Source: Azolla caroliniana (lineage: Eukaryota > Polypodiophyta). From it: DNA of 64,000 nucleotides. Of the stretch, positions 28,133 to 39,459 are shown in pieces. The notes beneath the pieces were generated by a model. That model searched no databases. It was not told the origin of the DNA and saw only the letters and a list, made by a program, of their open reading frames with translations. The stretch spans positions 11,346,001-11,410,000 of the forward strand of contig JBHGNT010000017.1 of assembly GCA_043228905.1 (NCBI GenBank), written 5' to 3'. Position 1 is the stretch's first letter. Each line of letters starts with the position of its first letter. A program made the position numbers and the translations under genes.

Positions 28133-29022
28133 ATGATGATCGCACTACTCACAGAATATAAGGATGTGTTCGCTTGGGCTCACGAGGACATGAAGGGGTT
28201 AGATCCCAAGTTCTATCAGCATAAGATCAATTTAGCAACCGACGCGAAACCCGTCCAACAGCGCCGCTACCGCATGAACCCGAACTACGCGACCCGTGTG
28301 AAAGAAGAAATTGACAAGCTCCTGAAGGAGGGGTTCATACGACCAGTTAAACAAGTGACATGGTTAAGCCCGACAGTGGTCGTTCCAAAGAAAAACGGCA
28401 AAATACAGGTATGCGTAGATTACCGAAAATTAAACGTCGTCACCATTACAAACGCATTTCCCTTACCCTTCACCGATAGCGTACTGGACGTCATCGCAGG
28501 CCATGAGATGTACAGTTCTTTAGATGGCTTTAGTGGCTATATCTAGGTACGCATGCATCCCGAGGACCAAGAAAAGAAGGCATTTGTCACGGACTGGGGA
28601 GTATATGTGGCAGTCGTCATGATGTTCGGGTTAAAGACGGCACCGGCAACATTTCAACGAACAATTACGGATATCTTTGGGGAATACATTCCGGCCTGGA
28701 ACATTGCCGCACCGCACGCTTAAGCCTGAATCCCACAAAATATGCTTTCGGTGTGACCAGCGGGACTCTCTTGGGCCATATAGTCAGCAAGGAGGGAATA
28801 GCGGTTGATCCGAACAAAATCTCCGCGATCACGCAAGCCAACACTCTGACAAACGCCAAATCACTCAACCGGTTTTTGGGACAAATACGGTGGCATAGTC
28901 AGATGATACGGTATTTGGCGGACTTCGCCATGCCGTTACACGCTGCCCTACATCGGACTCCTTTCCAATGGACTGCAACGGAGGATAAGGCCTACGAGGC
29001 ACTTAAGATAATGCTCACATAG
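28133..29022 (+). pseudogene. gypsy G2 reverse transcriptase, YxDD deleted
   Basis: Good Ty3/gypsy RT: RRYRMNPNYATRVKEEIDKLLKEGFIRPV, WLSPTVVVPKKNGKIQVCVDYRKLN, AFPLPFTDSVLDVIAGHEMYSSLDGFSGYI, stop at 28544, MHPEDQEKKAFVTDWGVYV, MMFGLKTAPATFQRTI. After FGEYIPA (28693) the sequence jumps to the thumb (SLNPTKYAFGVTSGTLLGHIVSKEGIAVDP-like residues), removing the catalytic YxDD block. Then RFLGQIRWHSQMIRYLADFAMPLHAAL and FQWTATEDKAYEAL. Confidence 0.9.
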
Positions 29023-29264
29023 GCTCCCATCGTACAACCACCAGTTTGGGCGAAGCCATTCCACATGTTCGTTGACGCCACAGACATAGCAATAGGAAGT
29101 GCACTAATGCAGCTCACCGAACCAAGCTGGTACCGGCCAGTATACTATGCTAGTCGCAAATTATCAACAACAGAGCGTAACTACTCCACAACCGAGCGGG
29201 AAGTGCTAGGGATGATCTATAGCATCAATAAATTCCGGCACTATTTATTAGGAAGGAAATTCAC
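29023..29264 (+). pseudogene. gypsy G2 RNase H N-terminus, cut by C1b
   Basis: MFVDATDIAIGSALMQL, YYASRKLSTTERNYSTTEREVLGMIYSINKFRHYLLGRKFTV, a typical gypsy RNase H start with its first Asp and the Glu. It ends at 29264, where the C1b LTR begins. Integrase is not seen. Confidence 0.88.
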
Positions 29265-29656
29265 TGTAGAAAGTAGAGTGCGGAAGCAAGTATGAAGACT
29301 GAACAAGGGAAGGAAATTCAGGTTCAATGGAGAGCTTAGGCTTACACGGTATATGCGGGAGAGACCGAGAGAGAAAGCAGAAAACACTATATTCAATAAT
29401 AATACTCAGTCTGTGTGTGTACATAAGACGTGCTTAGTGAGCACTTTTATACAAGTCCTAAAAGGACTGACTGAAGTATTGACAGTACTTCAATGCTCAT
29501 CAAGAGCCCCTACACTAACTCCCAAATATATTCCTCACGGAATATCTTTCCTAACGATCTCCCGGTTTATGTACTCGGCCTAACCGATCGGTCCCAACCG
29601 ATCCGCTCCTCGGCTTCTTCAGCCGATACGGCCGATGTTGAGCTTGTCTCTCAACA
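29265..29656 (-). repeat. copia C1b 3' LTR
   Basis: 392 bp, TGTAGAAAG on the left, TCTCAACA on the right (sense start TGTTGAG hairpin). TATA box in minus-strand CTTGTATAAAAGTGC near 29442-29456. Left flank TTCAC; the matching right end is lost. Confidence 0.93.
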
Positions 29657-30170
29657 CTCCCCCTCAAGCTCAACTTGAGGCTCTTTGGGATCTTCACAAC
29701 ACCGGTTCCTCCTGGCTTCTCACCTCGCTTGCGCTCCTCAACCTGTTCGACTCCGCGCGCTTCGACCCTTCCGGTCGGCTTGTCTGCTCATGTGGCCCTC
29801 ATCAGCTCTTCTGTTGTTGCGGTGTTGACGCTTCTTCTGCTGCCTTTTCTTCCGGTTGGGCCTCGGTTGATTCAGCGTGTCTGAATCAAACATCCGAACA
29901 GACTCGGATACCTCCGATTGGTCTTCGCTCTCGTCCTAGTTAGCTGTCTCCAACTCGTCTTCGGTCTTCTCGCCCTCGATGGCGTAATCTTCCCCATCCG
30001 TGGTTGGCTTCAGCTCCCTCCTTCGGTTGCTCCCCTTCTGTCTGCTTCCGAACTTTTCCGCGGGTCCGCCCTCGGCTTCTTCAGCCGATCCGAAGTCAAA
30101 CTTGTCAACTGACTCGGTGTCGCGGTCTCTGCTCCTTTCCTGCTGCTTTGCTTGGTCGTTCGGGACTGTT
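29657..30170 (-). pseudogene. copia C1b pol C-terminal charged tail
   Basis: Between the terminal polypurine tract (29657-29667) and its internal copy (30171-30181). The minus strand contains the charged block [22 protein letters not shown]-like sequence, DGEDYAIEGEKTEDELETAN, the [14 protein letters not shown] motif near 29790, and [10 protein letters not shown] ending in the LTR. Stops interrupt it. Homologous to the tails of C1a, C1c and C1d. Confidence 0.75.
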
Positions 30171-30842
30171 CTCCCCCTCAAGTTCGGCACGTCAAGGTGA
30201 CGCAACCCGAGCGCACCTGAGAATTGCCGCAACTTGTCCAGACCAAGAGGCTTTGTGAAGATGTCGGCAGCCTGCCGATCCGTCGGAACGTACTGGAGTT
30301 CGACTTCACCGGAAAGGACACGCTCATGGACGAAATGGTAGTGCACCTCAATGGGCTTGGTCCGTGCGTGGAAAACTGGGTTCTTCGCGAGTTGGATGTT
30401 GCTGAGGTTGTCGCAGTAGATCGTCGTCGGATCTGACACCTCCACTTGCAGATCCTTAAGTAGCCGCTTCAACCATATGGCTTCGTATGTCGCGACAGCC
30501 GCTCCTCGGTACTCAGCTTCGGTTCTCGACATAGCAATTGTCGGCTGCTTCTTACTGCACCACGCGATCGCGGCACTCCGAGGGAGAACGCGTATCCAGA
30601 CGTTGATCGGCGATTGGCTGCGTTGCCAGCCCAATCAGCATCGATGTAGCCGACTAATTGCGCGGCTGCACCGGTCCGATATAGCAGTCCCCGATCCTTA
30701 GTGCCGTTGACATACTGAAGTATGAGTTGCGCACATTGAAGGTGCTCCTCAGTAGGTCGCGCCATGAACTGACTAATCACTCCGATCGGATAACTAAGGT
30801 CGGGTCGGGTGATGGTCAAGTATATGAGGCTACCGACAATTT
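30171..30842 (-). pseudogene. copia C1b RNase H
   Basis: MTITRPDLSYPIGVISQFMARPTEEHLQCAQ, GLLYRTGAAAQLVGYIDADWAGNAANRRSTSGYAF, a one-base change, [75 protein letters not shown]. Complete domain with one frameshift near 30590. Confidence 0.9.
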
Positions 30843-31770
30843 GTCAGAACCTCGTCGGGTCGCATACCTTTCCCGTATCGGGACGAAGCTTGACGGTTCT
30901 ATCCAGAGGAGTCGAGACGGACTTACAGTCGGCCATCCCGAATTTGAAGATCATACTCAGCACATAATGACGTTGGCTGATCAATATGCCTTCGGGGGTA
31001 CGGATCACTTCGATCCCGAGCAAGTAATTAAGGTCCCCCAGATCCTTCATGTCGAACTATGCCCCAAGCTAGAGCTTCACGCGGTCGATTTCACTGAGGT
31101 CGGCGCCGGTGATGACCAAGTCATCAACATACAGTAAAATACTAACCGGATGAATAGGGAAGAGTCCGATTTTGACGTGACGAAGCCCAACCGACGCAGT
31201 TGTTGCGTGATCTTTGCGTTCCAGGCACGCGGGGCTTGCTTCAGTCCGTAAGGGGACTTCTTCAGTCGGCATATTGCCGAGGAGTTCGTTCCGGAGTGAA
31301 ATCCGGGGGGTTGTACCATGTACACTTGTTCCTCAAGGTCACCTTGCAGGAACGCATTCTTTACATCCATTTGATGTAAGTGCCACCCCTTGGCCGCGGC
31401 TACTGCGAGCAAAACACGGACGGTCGTCATTTTCGCGGCGCAAACGTCTCATCGTAGTCGATGCTGTGTTTCTGCGCGTAGCCCTTTGCCACTAGCCGAG
31501 CCTTGTACCGGTTGACCGAGCCATCGGTGTTGTACTTGACCTTGTACACCCACCTACACCCGATCGGCTTCACACCCTTCGGTGCGTCAACCAGGTCCCA
31601 GGTCTCGTTCTCCGCCAATGCGTGCATCTCTTCCTCCATCACGGCACGCCAATTCGCGTCTTTAGCCGCTTCTGCGTAGCTCTCCGGTTCACGCACTTCC
31701 GCTACACGAGTCATGTACGCATAATGATGCGCCATGTACTCGTTGTATCCGAACCGCACAACTGGGTTCT
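30843..31770 (-). pseudogene. copia C1b reverse transcriptase
   Basis: Minus strand: [24 protein letters not shown], frameshift, [60 protein letters not shown], frameshift, [40 protein letters not shown]. All motifs, including YVDD, are recognisable but spread over three frames. Confidence 0.9.
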
Positions 31771-32665
31771 TCTGGCGGGTAGATCAGCGTAATCTCAGAT
31801 TAGCCGATGTCGAGGCCTTCTCGGTCGACGCGGTCTTCACCTTTAAAGACCCGTCACCGGTTCCCTCGGAGTCGGACTCGCGTCGGTCTGACTCGTTCCT
31901 TTCTGTGCCGGAATCCGAAACATTCTTCTTCTTCCCTTTCTCTTTGTGCGTAAGCCGTCTCCTCGGCTTCCTGCGCGGGGAATGCGCGGCCGAGTCTCCA
32001 CTACTCGCCGGCTCTTCATCGGACTGGTCGTACCCACTCAGTCGTCCAATCGGTCCAGTTAACAGGAGTGAAATCGGACTCTCTTCGCGGGTCTCGATTT
32101 CGGGCTCACCCGGAGGCATCTCGGCCTTGCTGACCTCATCGTTACAACTCGGATTGGAGTCGGGGTTCGGAGTCGGGGACTGGTACCAGGACGTGGACTC
32201 GTCAACCACAATGTCGTGGCTAACACGCGCTGGTTTGGTGTGAGGGTTATAGCACTTATAACCCTTCTGCTCGTCCGAGTAACCGACCAAGATGCATTTC
32301 TCGGCCTTTGCGTCTAGCTTCCTCCTTTTCTCCTTCGGTACATGCACATACGAATTGCTACCGAACACCCTCAAGTGTCGCATGTTCGGCTTCGTTCCGA
32401 AATATAGCTCGTGCGCGGACACTTTGTCTCCGATCCGGTTCTGGATGTATACCGCGGTCCTTACCGCCTCGGCCCAGTAGAACTTGGGCAAGCTCTTCTC
32501 CTCCAGCATTGCCCGTGCCGCTTCCACAATCGACCGGTTCTTCCTCTCAGCCACGCCGTTCTGCTCTGGCGTGTATCTAAAACTGAATTCGCGCCGAATT
32601 CCCATTTGTTGTAGATAACCGTTGAATTGACTGGAAAAGTACTCTTTCCCGCCATCCGACCGCAA
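31771..32665 (-). CDS. copia C1b integrase C-terminal half and linker (293 codons)
   Basis: Starts with the second catalytic Asp region RSDGGKEYFSSQFNGYLQQMGIRR, then YTPEQNGVAERKNRSIVEAARAM (catalytic Glu), FYWAEAVRTAVYIQNRIGDKVSAHELYFG, KCILVGYSDEQKGYKCYNP, then an acidic/basic linker with RRKPRRRLTHKEKGKKK. A frameshift at about 32670 separates it from the N-terminal half. Confidence 0.9.
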
Positions 32666-32677
32666 GCACTTGATCTT

Positions 32678-33496
32678 TCATCCCGTTTCTGTTTCCACGA
32701 ACCCTTTGAGGTCCCGGAAATAGTCGAAGACTTCGCTCTTCCTCTCAATGAGGTAGATCCACGTGTGCCACGTGTGGTCGTCGATGAAGTCGACGAAATA
32801 TCGGCTCCCACCAATGCTAACGTTTTGTGTCGGTCCCCACACATCGGAATGTATAAGGTCGAGCTTGTTCCGGCTCCGGTTTCGCTCGTTGGGGAAAGGA
32901 AGTCGGTGTTGCTTCCCGAGCTGGCAGGCTTCACAAATTTGTGCCTTTCGGCCACTAAACTTGGGCAATCCGAACACTACCTGTTTCGATTGCAAATCTT
33001 GAAGCCGCTGGTGGTTGATGTGGCCTATCCGCTTGTGCCATAAGTCGATGTCCGACTCGGTCTTTTGTCCCTTCGCGAACATTGCGGTGCCGCCGTCAGT
33101 GGAGTCGAGGATGAACATCCTCCCGTCTCTGCGCCCTTGCGCAATCACACGGCCTTCTTCCTCAATGAAGCACCCGAGGTGTGTACACCGAACCTCCATC
33201 CCTTGGTCGACGATCTGTCCGACCGAGACCAATTTTTTCGTGATTGTCGGGACGTGCAACACGTTCATGAGTTTCCCTTTCTGCCCGACATGGTTAAGGG
33301 GAACTTCTCCGACATTCGCGATCGGATGCGGAGTGTCGTCTCCTGTTGCGACTACTCCCGATTGTATCGGTTTTCCAAGGTACGAGAACCACTCCTTATG
33401 GCTCGTCATGTGGTTTGACGCGCCAGAGTCTACGTACCACACCTTGTCCGATCTCGGGGTGCTCTGTTTCATTGAGTTTCCTTCGTGTCTCATCAC
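32678..33496 (-). CDS. copia C1b protease, GAG-pre-integrase, integrase N-terminus
   Basis: 272 codons. VWYVDSGASNHMTSHKEWF has an intact D-S-G protease site. LVSVGQIVDQGM, DIDLWHKRIGHINH and CEACQLGKQ form the GAG-pre-integrase HHCC region. LIHSDVWGPTQNVSIGGSRYFVDFIDDHTWHTWIY carries the first catalytic Asp. It is the best-preserved protease/integrase N-terminus of the C1 family in the window. Confidence 0.92.
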   Translation of the reverse strand: MMRHEGNSMKQSTPRSDKVWYVDSGASNHMTSHKEWFSYLGKPIQSGVVATGDDTPHPIANVGEVPLNHVGQKGKLMNVLHVPTITKKLVSVGQIVDQGMEVRCTHLGCFIEEEGRVIAQGRRDGRMFILDSTDGGTAMFAKGQKTESDIDLWHKRIGHINHQRLQDLQSKQVVFGLPKFSGRKAQICEACQLGKQHRLPFPNERNRSRNKLDLIHSDVWGPTQNVSIGGSRYFVDFIDDHTWHTWIYLIERKSEVFDYFRDLKGFVETETG

Positions 33497-33711
33497 GAAG
33501 ACAGACCCTTCTCCGGCTCTCCCGGAATCTTCGGCGTAATGCGATCACTGCCGATTTCCCTTGTCGGTATGACTGGAGCCGTTCCCGGAACTAGTTCTTT
33601 CCGATTCGGCGCGCTTCTTCCAGCACTCGCTTTCCCTGTGGCCTTTCTTGCCACAGTACCAGCACTCCGCGATGGCCTTCCCTTGCCCGTTCTTATCGCT
33701 TCGACTCCCCC
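33497..33711 (-). pseudogene. copia C1b gag zinc knuckle, cut by X LTR
   Basis: CWYCGKKGHRESECWKKRAESER is a complete CCHC knuckle. The sequence stops at 33711, within the SRSDKNGQGKA region, where the X LTR starts. The rest of gag, the primer site and the 5' LTR of C1b are not found. Confidence 0.87.
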
Positions 33712-34231
33712 TGTTGTAGGTTTTTAGGGTTAGGGTTAATGAGAATGGTGATGATGATGATTGATGATGAAGATAGACATTGTGTAATGGTGGAGATGAT
33801 GATTGGTATGATGGTGAGAGAGAACATGAAGAACAAGACAAGCATTGCGGGGTGGGGGGTGGTGCCTAGAATGGCTCCACCCCCCTCCCAAGGGGGTTCA
33901 ACGTTAAGGAGAGGGAAGAGAGAGAGAGAGAGAGATGAAAAGAGAGATAGATAGAGAGAAATGATTCCTTCATGTTTCATTCATTCCCCATAAGGGGGTT
34001 AAATAGTACAAGAGGGGGTAGATACAAAGGGGTGTAAGCCCCCTAGAGCATTTATACTGGACACTCACTCATACCTCCTCGTATCCATCCACATGCACAC
34101 ACGTGTGCATGTGTTCACATATGTATCGACTCACAATTACATTTAGGCCCCCTACACATACACAACATTATGATAACATTCGACCCTCGCTCATCACACT
34201 TGACTCTCCGTACATCTCGTACGAGGTAACA
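33712..34231 (+). repeat. X-family LTR, probably 5' LTR
   Basis: 520 bp from TGTTGTAGG to GAGGTAACA, closely matching the solo LTR at 63123-63643. It starts with TTTTTAGGGTTAGGGTTAATG, a telo-box-like motif, and has a GA-repeat near 33922. No target-site duplication can be scored (left CCCCC, right CAATA). Because the right side starts with a primer-like TGGCACGCCC, I read it as a 5' LTR in plus orientation. Confidence 0.75.
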
Positions 34232-34236
34232 CAATA

Positions 34237-34252
34237 TGGCACGCCCGTGGGA
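34237..34252 (+). promoter_or_regulatory. candidate primer binding site after X LTR
   Basis: TGGCACGCCCGTGGGA lies five bases after the LTR. From memory it resembles primer sites of Tat-lineage gypsy elements of plants (GGCACGCCCGGTGGGA type), which I cannot verify here. Confidence 0.45.
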
Positions 34253-36460
34253 AAGTGCCTTGCACGCCAATCCCACATGCCTTGATGATGATATTTCTTC
34301 GACCGGAACTCCCTCGATCGGAGCGCTTGACTCGAATATCTCCTTCGGTCAGCGACTTCATCGACACGAACATTCTCGTTCTGTCGGTTCACGAACATTG
34401 ATATCATGGGTCCAAAAACGTTGTGTATGTGTATCTTCCTTTTGTTGATTTTGTGAGTTGTGTGTCGATCACATCCATTTCTTTTAGGTTGATGAGTTTT
34501 CGAAATTTCGTAGGTGCCCTTTGATTTTTAAAATTTTAATTATGTACGCTCTAGTTTTTGAAATTTTACTCGATACCCTCAGGGTTTCAAAGTTTGTCTC
34601 GTACCCCTATTTTATCTTTTTCCCTCTCTTTTGCTTTTAGGTCATTTTTACCTTCCCTTATGTATTTGTCTTCTTCTCTCTTCTCTTCCTCCTGTCTGTC
34701 TATGTCTCCTTCTGCTTCTTCTCTCCCTCTGATTCTCCCGCTTGATTCTCTCTCTGTCCATGCCTCTATCTCTAGTGCCCGAATCTTGCTTTGCTCCTCC
34801 TCTCTGTTTCCTTCTTTCGTGTTGCTTTGGTCTGCGTTTTTCTTCTTCTTGTTCATTTCTGTTCTTCTTCTTTCTTCTATGCCTTTCTCTTTCTTGCTTC
34901 TCTGTTTCCTCTTCTTTCTTGGTTATTCTGCTACCTCTTGTGCTTCTTCTTTTCCTTCCCTTCCTATTCCTTCTTCTCTTCTTCATCTTCTTCTTCTCTT
35001 TCATCATTGTCGATTGTATGTTCGTTTTTTGGCCGCCACTGTTCGGCCGCAATCGGGGCACTGCTCCAACTATCGTTGTTCGGCCGCTTCGTCCCTGTCT
35101 CCCTCACTGTTGTGGTCGGTCGTCCCTGTCTCCAACTATCGTTGTTCGACCGCTTCGTCCGTTTGGCATGTTCGGTCGTCCCTTCGTCTTTCCGGTCGTT
35201 TTTGTCGTTTGTCCGGTTGTCCGGTCCCTTCCAACTGTCTCTCCTTCTGTCCATTCTGTTGTCCTATCACCGCTCTGGCACCGCTGCTCATCCGGTTCTG
35301 TTATCGTCTCCGTCGGCCGGCCCTTATCAGGCGTTGTCGTGTCTGTCTAGTCCATCTCCAGATGTCTCTATCGTTGTCTCTGTCGGTTCGTCGTCGTCCG
35401 GCACCGTCCATCGTCCTCTGGCCATCGAGCTGTCTTAGTGCGGCCTGTTCTGGTCCATTCCGACCGGTTTTCCGGTAGTCGGTTCGGCTACTGTCCGGCT
35501 GCTATGTGTCTTTGCGCATTCCGGAAATCGATCCAACCACTATCCGGCGGATGCCGCTCTGCCGTTGCCACTGTACAACCGCCGCTCCATCCGGTCACTA
35601 TCTCTGTCCGACCGGGCTGCTGTTGGTCGGCCACCACTCTAGCTCCATCAGGTCACTGTCTCTGTCGCTCTTCGGTGTCCATGTCCCATCGTTTGGCTGT
35701 TGCCATTGTCGTGGCTGTGCATTTCGGATATCGGCTCTGTCGGCTCTGTCCGGCCGTCGTCCCACTGTCTTCCAATCGTGTGTCTGGTCTGTCTGTCTAT
35801 GTGGTCGCCTGTTCGGCCCATTTGACCCATCCTACTGTGTCTTGTGTCTTTTTGGTCACCTTTGTCTAGTGCATCCGTCCGTGTCTTTCCAGCGCTATTG
35901 GTTGATGTCTGGTTTGCATCCGCATCTCCTCCGTCTTCTTCGGCCCTTCGGTGTTAACCGGCTCCGGTTCTGGTTCCGATTTCAGTTCCGACTCTCTCTG
36001 TGTTGCTTCTTTTAGAACCACCTCTCGTGCATTCTCAGCACATCCTGCTGGTCTCCGCTCCACACACTGCGACTTTCTCCGCAGTCTCCTGGTGGGCTTC
36101 TCTTTCCGGTCGTGCTGGCACCGGTTCCCACTGCATCGCAGTTTGTACAGCCGTGCATCTTGCACCACGCTTTCAAAAACACGCACATTGTCGCTAACCG
36201 CATCGGAAACCCGCACATTGACACTAATCGCAACCTCGCACAACCATTGTTGCCATTCATGCATTCCTCCATCGCATCATCATTTCTTGCACTCGTACAC
36301 AAACGTCATCGTTTCCATTTCTTCGCTTGCAGATAATGAGCGGCCCCATTTGTACCATAATGTAAAAATAGGTTGCAGATAACCATTGTACATAACCGTT
36401 AGGACTATTAAAACGACTAAAGACCTGCACAAACTCCTAGTCCAAGAACACGCGGCACCA
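34253..36460. other. pyrimidine-rich leader, no gene
   Basis: AT-rich until about 34600, then strongly pyrimidine-rich. Imperfect direct repeats are visible, for example CCAACTATCGTTGTTCG at about 35066 and 35131, and many CGTCCCTGTCT units. Long plus-strand ORFs here (34558-35478, 34742-35350, 34791-35438) overlap in all three frames and are Leu/Ser/Phe runs caused by composition; I do not call them genes. It could be the leader of the X element. Confidence 0.6.
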
Positions 36461-36462
36461 CG

Positions 36463-37083
36463 ATGGCTCACCACCCAATGAACCCTAAGCCACAAAAAGA
36501 AGGAAACAAAAGATTTTCTGCACAAAACAGAAACTCGTCTTCTAGCTATCAGCGCTTCCATTGCTCCTCCCCCTCACCTTCTCCTCCATCCTATCACACA
36601 GCTCGCAACCACCACTCTTCTTCCCACGAACCTCCTCTGGCGATGACGATCTTCATCTCTACTGCCTTACGCCGACGGCTCGTGGAGAAACGCTTGGATG
36701 GGTACATCCGGGTCGCAGAAGCACCCCCACACCCGGATGCCATGGACATCGTCAGGAAGCTTAGCATTGACACGGTCACCAACTCCTCCATCCGGAAGAA
36801 GTTGGACCTGTCATGGCTAGGCGAAAGGCATTTCTACATCCCTCCTGCAGAGGCACTGCAACGATATTTCAGGCCATATTCCTCCTCTGCCAAGGCCTAT
36901 AGAACCAAGTAGATTCCGGATCCCTTCTTCCGTGAAGTTGCCAAGTTCCTGCTAGAAGTCGGTTGCGTACATGTCAACGCATATGGGATGCCTAAGCAGA
37001 AGGCAGACATCATTATCGATACCTTCGAGGGGCGCGCGGTATATTGGGGGGGGTCATCACAGGGCCGGCGTTAAGGGAAGGCC
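36463..37083 (+). pseudogene. unknown retroelement ORF, N-terminal domain
   Basis: 150 codons, then TAG (36910), then the same frame stays protein-like to about 37083 (IPDPFFREVAKFLLEVGCVHV, YGMPKQKADIIIDTFEGRAVYWGG). ATG 36463 or ATG 36643 (MTIFISTALRRRLVEKRLDGYI) could start it. The first 60 residues are Ser/Pro/His-rich low complexity; the second part looks globular (SIRKKLDLSWLGERHFYIPPAEALQRYF). I do not recognise the domain. Its position upstream of a coiled-coil ORF on the same strand suggests one long decayed gene. Confidence 0.45.
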
Positions 37084-37915
37084 TGCATGCGTACTAGGCA
37101 GGCAAAAAGCTCAGGCCGATCATACAACAGTGCCTTACGGTACAATTTCCACCCCGAGGCTTGCCGGCACCGCATCCCAGCCGACCCACGCCCCCGCCTC
37201 GATCCGCGAAGCACAGGTTAGCGGTGTTATCGGCCCCAGAGTGGGAAGAGGAACCCCAAACCGCCCAGCCTGACCCAAGGACAACACCACCTACCAACCA
37301 GCCGGACACACGGACAACGCAGGAGGAATAGTCGGCACGTTCCATGGAGGCAGCCCTAGAGCCAGACACAGAAACACGACAGGATAGCCCTAGACCGAAA
37401 CGGCGTAGATTGGACAAGAAGGATGGGCGGGGGTTGGTCAAAAACGTTTCCACGATGACAGAAACACCGACCGAAGGCAATGGCTCCGTAGTTACGAAAC
37501 CCAATACCACCTTCAAAATCATCCGGGAGCCATGACCGATTATTATGACCCAGTCCCAATGAGGGAAAGCCGTATTGACGGCGGAAAGCGAGGTTTTGGC
37601 ATATCCGGATATCCCGGATATGGCCCATGAGTTCAGCGCCCTCTTACAGTTCGGCACTTCTTTTGAGCTCATGGAGTTCCTGGCAATACATCAGGTAAAA
37701 GCCGCCCAATGAATGGCCGAAGAGCATGCGGAACGCCAGATGATTGAGCGCGCCCTAACACAAACCACGGAGAGCGACGATGAGGACTGGTTAGCTAGGG
37801 TCGGCAGACAGAGAAACGCCGAGGTACGCCCCGTGGGGATGGAGATACCCCATTAAACACGGCCCTAGTCGAAGTCCATCGGGAACTGGCAAAGGTCAGC
37901 ACGGGCGCCAAGGAG
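37084..37915 (+). pseudogene. decayed middle of the unknown ORF
   Basis: Open stretches in one frame between stops (37344-37535 with PRPKRRRLDKKDGRG; then ESEVLAYPDIPDMAHEFSALLQFGTSFELMEFLAIHQ and AERQMIERALTQTTESDDEDWLARVGRQRN) look like a degraded hydrophilic protein segment. A shift near 37855 leads into the coiled-coil ORF (TALVEVHRELAKVSTGAKEMA). No family recognised. Confidence 0.4.
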
Positions 37916-39412
37916 ATGGCCATAAAAAATAAGAATGTCTGGAAGAAGGTGAAACTAACCCAAGTCGAACTACAAAAAGCCAACGAACGCATCAAGGAGT
38001 TGGAAGCTCACGCGGCTACGGCGCAACATGCAACTCCGCCACCAAACCAAGCCATCGATGCTTTAAAGGAAGAAATTGAGGCTCAGACCGCCATCGCCTC
38101 AAAAGCAAAAAGGGTCGTGCAACTAGCGGAATCAGAAATTGACCGCCTTCGAGCAGAACTACACCAATCCTCAGACAAAGAAAAGGAGATACTGGCTAAT
38201 GGCCGGAAGGCAATAAAAACCCTAGAAGAGAAACTCACTACAGAGGTAGGACAACACATCCGAACAAAAGACAGCAACGCCCAATTACGGGAGGACGCGA
38301 AGAAATCAGAGGCGGCAATCGCGGGACTCCGGGCCTTATTAGAAAAGAAGAAGGTATGGTTCGACGAGCAGTTGGTGGTCGAACAAGACAGAAGGCATCA
38401 ACTCGAAATCTGCCTAAACAATGAAATGGGGAAATTAGAAAAGCAGCATGCAAAGGAATCCCAACTATGGGCGGGCCTGAAGGCCACATACGAGGAAGCG
38501 ATGGCGGTTAAACAGCAATAAATCGCAAATCTCCAGAAGTCGATGGAAGACGCACGCAACCGTTGCCAGGCCATCACAGATAACTTGTGTATCCTTCTCC
38601 AAACAAATCGGGAGAGGTTCACAGCGCAATTGAAAACGACGTTAGCCAAAGGATGGATGGCGTGGGCAACCCAAGCAGCGGAATTGCACGCATATCGTGC
38701 GGACTGGGAGAACCGGCGAAAAGACGGTCGAGTTTTCTATAAAATAAATGAGGAGAGCATTGCGGCCGTACGAGAGGACCTAGCGCAAGACTATCGTGCG
38801 CTAGCAGACCAACACTCCGAAGAACTCGCGCAGCTCTTAGATGATTTTGGTGAAAGCCAGGAGGAGCTATTTCACCAAATCACACAAGCCGGCAACACGC
38901 GCACAAACGAGGAATCCAGCGCGACGCCAATTCCGGGCACGGCCGAAGAAGAGGAACCTCAGGCCCGATCACGAGAAATGACAACGACGGAGAACAGCGG
39001 GGACCGACGAGCGGAGTTCCCCACAGGACCAGACAGCGAAACTACTACACAAAAAGAGGTTCATCCGCACGAGCCCACGCTATCATCAGACCACACGGAG
39101 AACGGTGTGGGCCAGGCGGAATCTCCGCCGCACTCCCTGGAAAGTACAAAAACGGCCGACACCACGGAGGACGTACCAATGGAGGCAGAGCCGCAACCGA
39201 CTGCAAGCACGACAACAGCAGAGCCCAACCCACTAGCTCAAGAAGAGCCCACCCTACCCGGACTGCCCACAGACGGCGACTGCGACTCCGGGAGAAACCA
39301 GCCCGACCAAACAGGGGAGCCACACCAAGATGCACCTACGGGCCCTACGTCACCTCTGGACGCGGACACCGCAGCAGAGCCAAACATCCGGGCCATTTTG
39401 GAAGAGGATTAA
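37916..39412 (+). CDS. coiled-coil protein with acidic tail, function unknown
   Basis: One frame of 498 residues with a single TAA at 38519-38521. Residues about 10-200 are a long coiled coil with regular Leu/Ala/Ile spacing and Lys/Glu/Gln (ANERIKELEAHAATAQ; AESEIDRLRAELHQSSDKEKEI; AIKTLEEKLTTEV). Residues about 205-340 continue helical (DLAQDYRALADQHSEELAQLL). From about 345 on it is acidic, Thr/Pro/Glu-rich and disordered. It ends 47 bp before the G2-type LTR at 39460, so it lies at the 3' end of an element, or next to an unrelated LTR. Neither gag nor pol motifs are present. Confidence 0.55.
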
Positions 39413-39459
39413 CGGTATGAGTCCGATGTGCCAAGGCACTGTCCCACAGGCGTGTCAGG

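Noticed and set aside
33717-33738. Interstitial telomere array
   Set aside because: Only about two units of a telomere-like motif, fixed at an LTR start; not an array.
35060-35170. CRISPR-like or satellite array
   Set aside because: The repeats are few, imperfect and unevenly spaced in low-complexity DNA.
34558-35478. 306-codon plus-strand ORF, with two other long overlapping ORFs in other frames
   Set aside because: All three frames are open because the DNA is pyrimidine-rich; the proteins are Leu/Ser/Phe runs without domains. Composition explains them.
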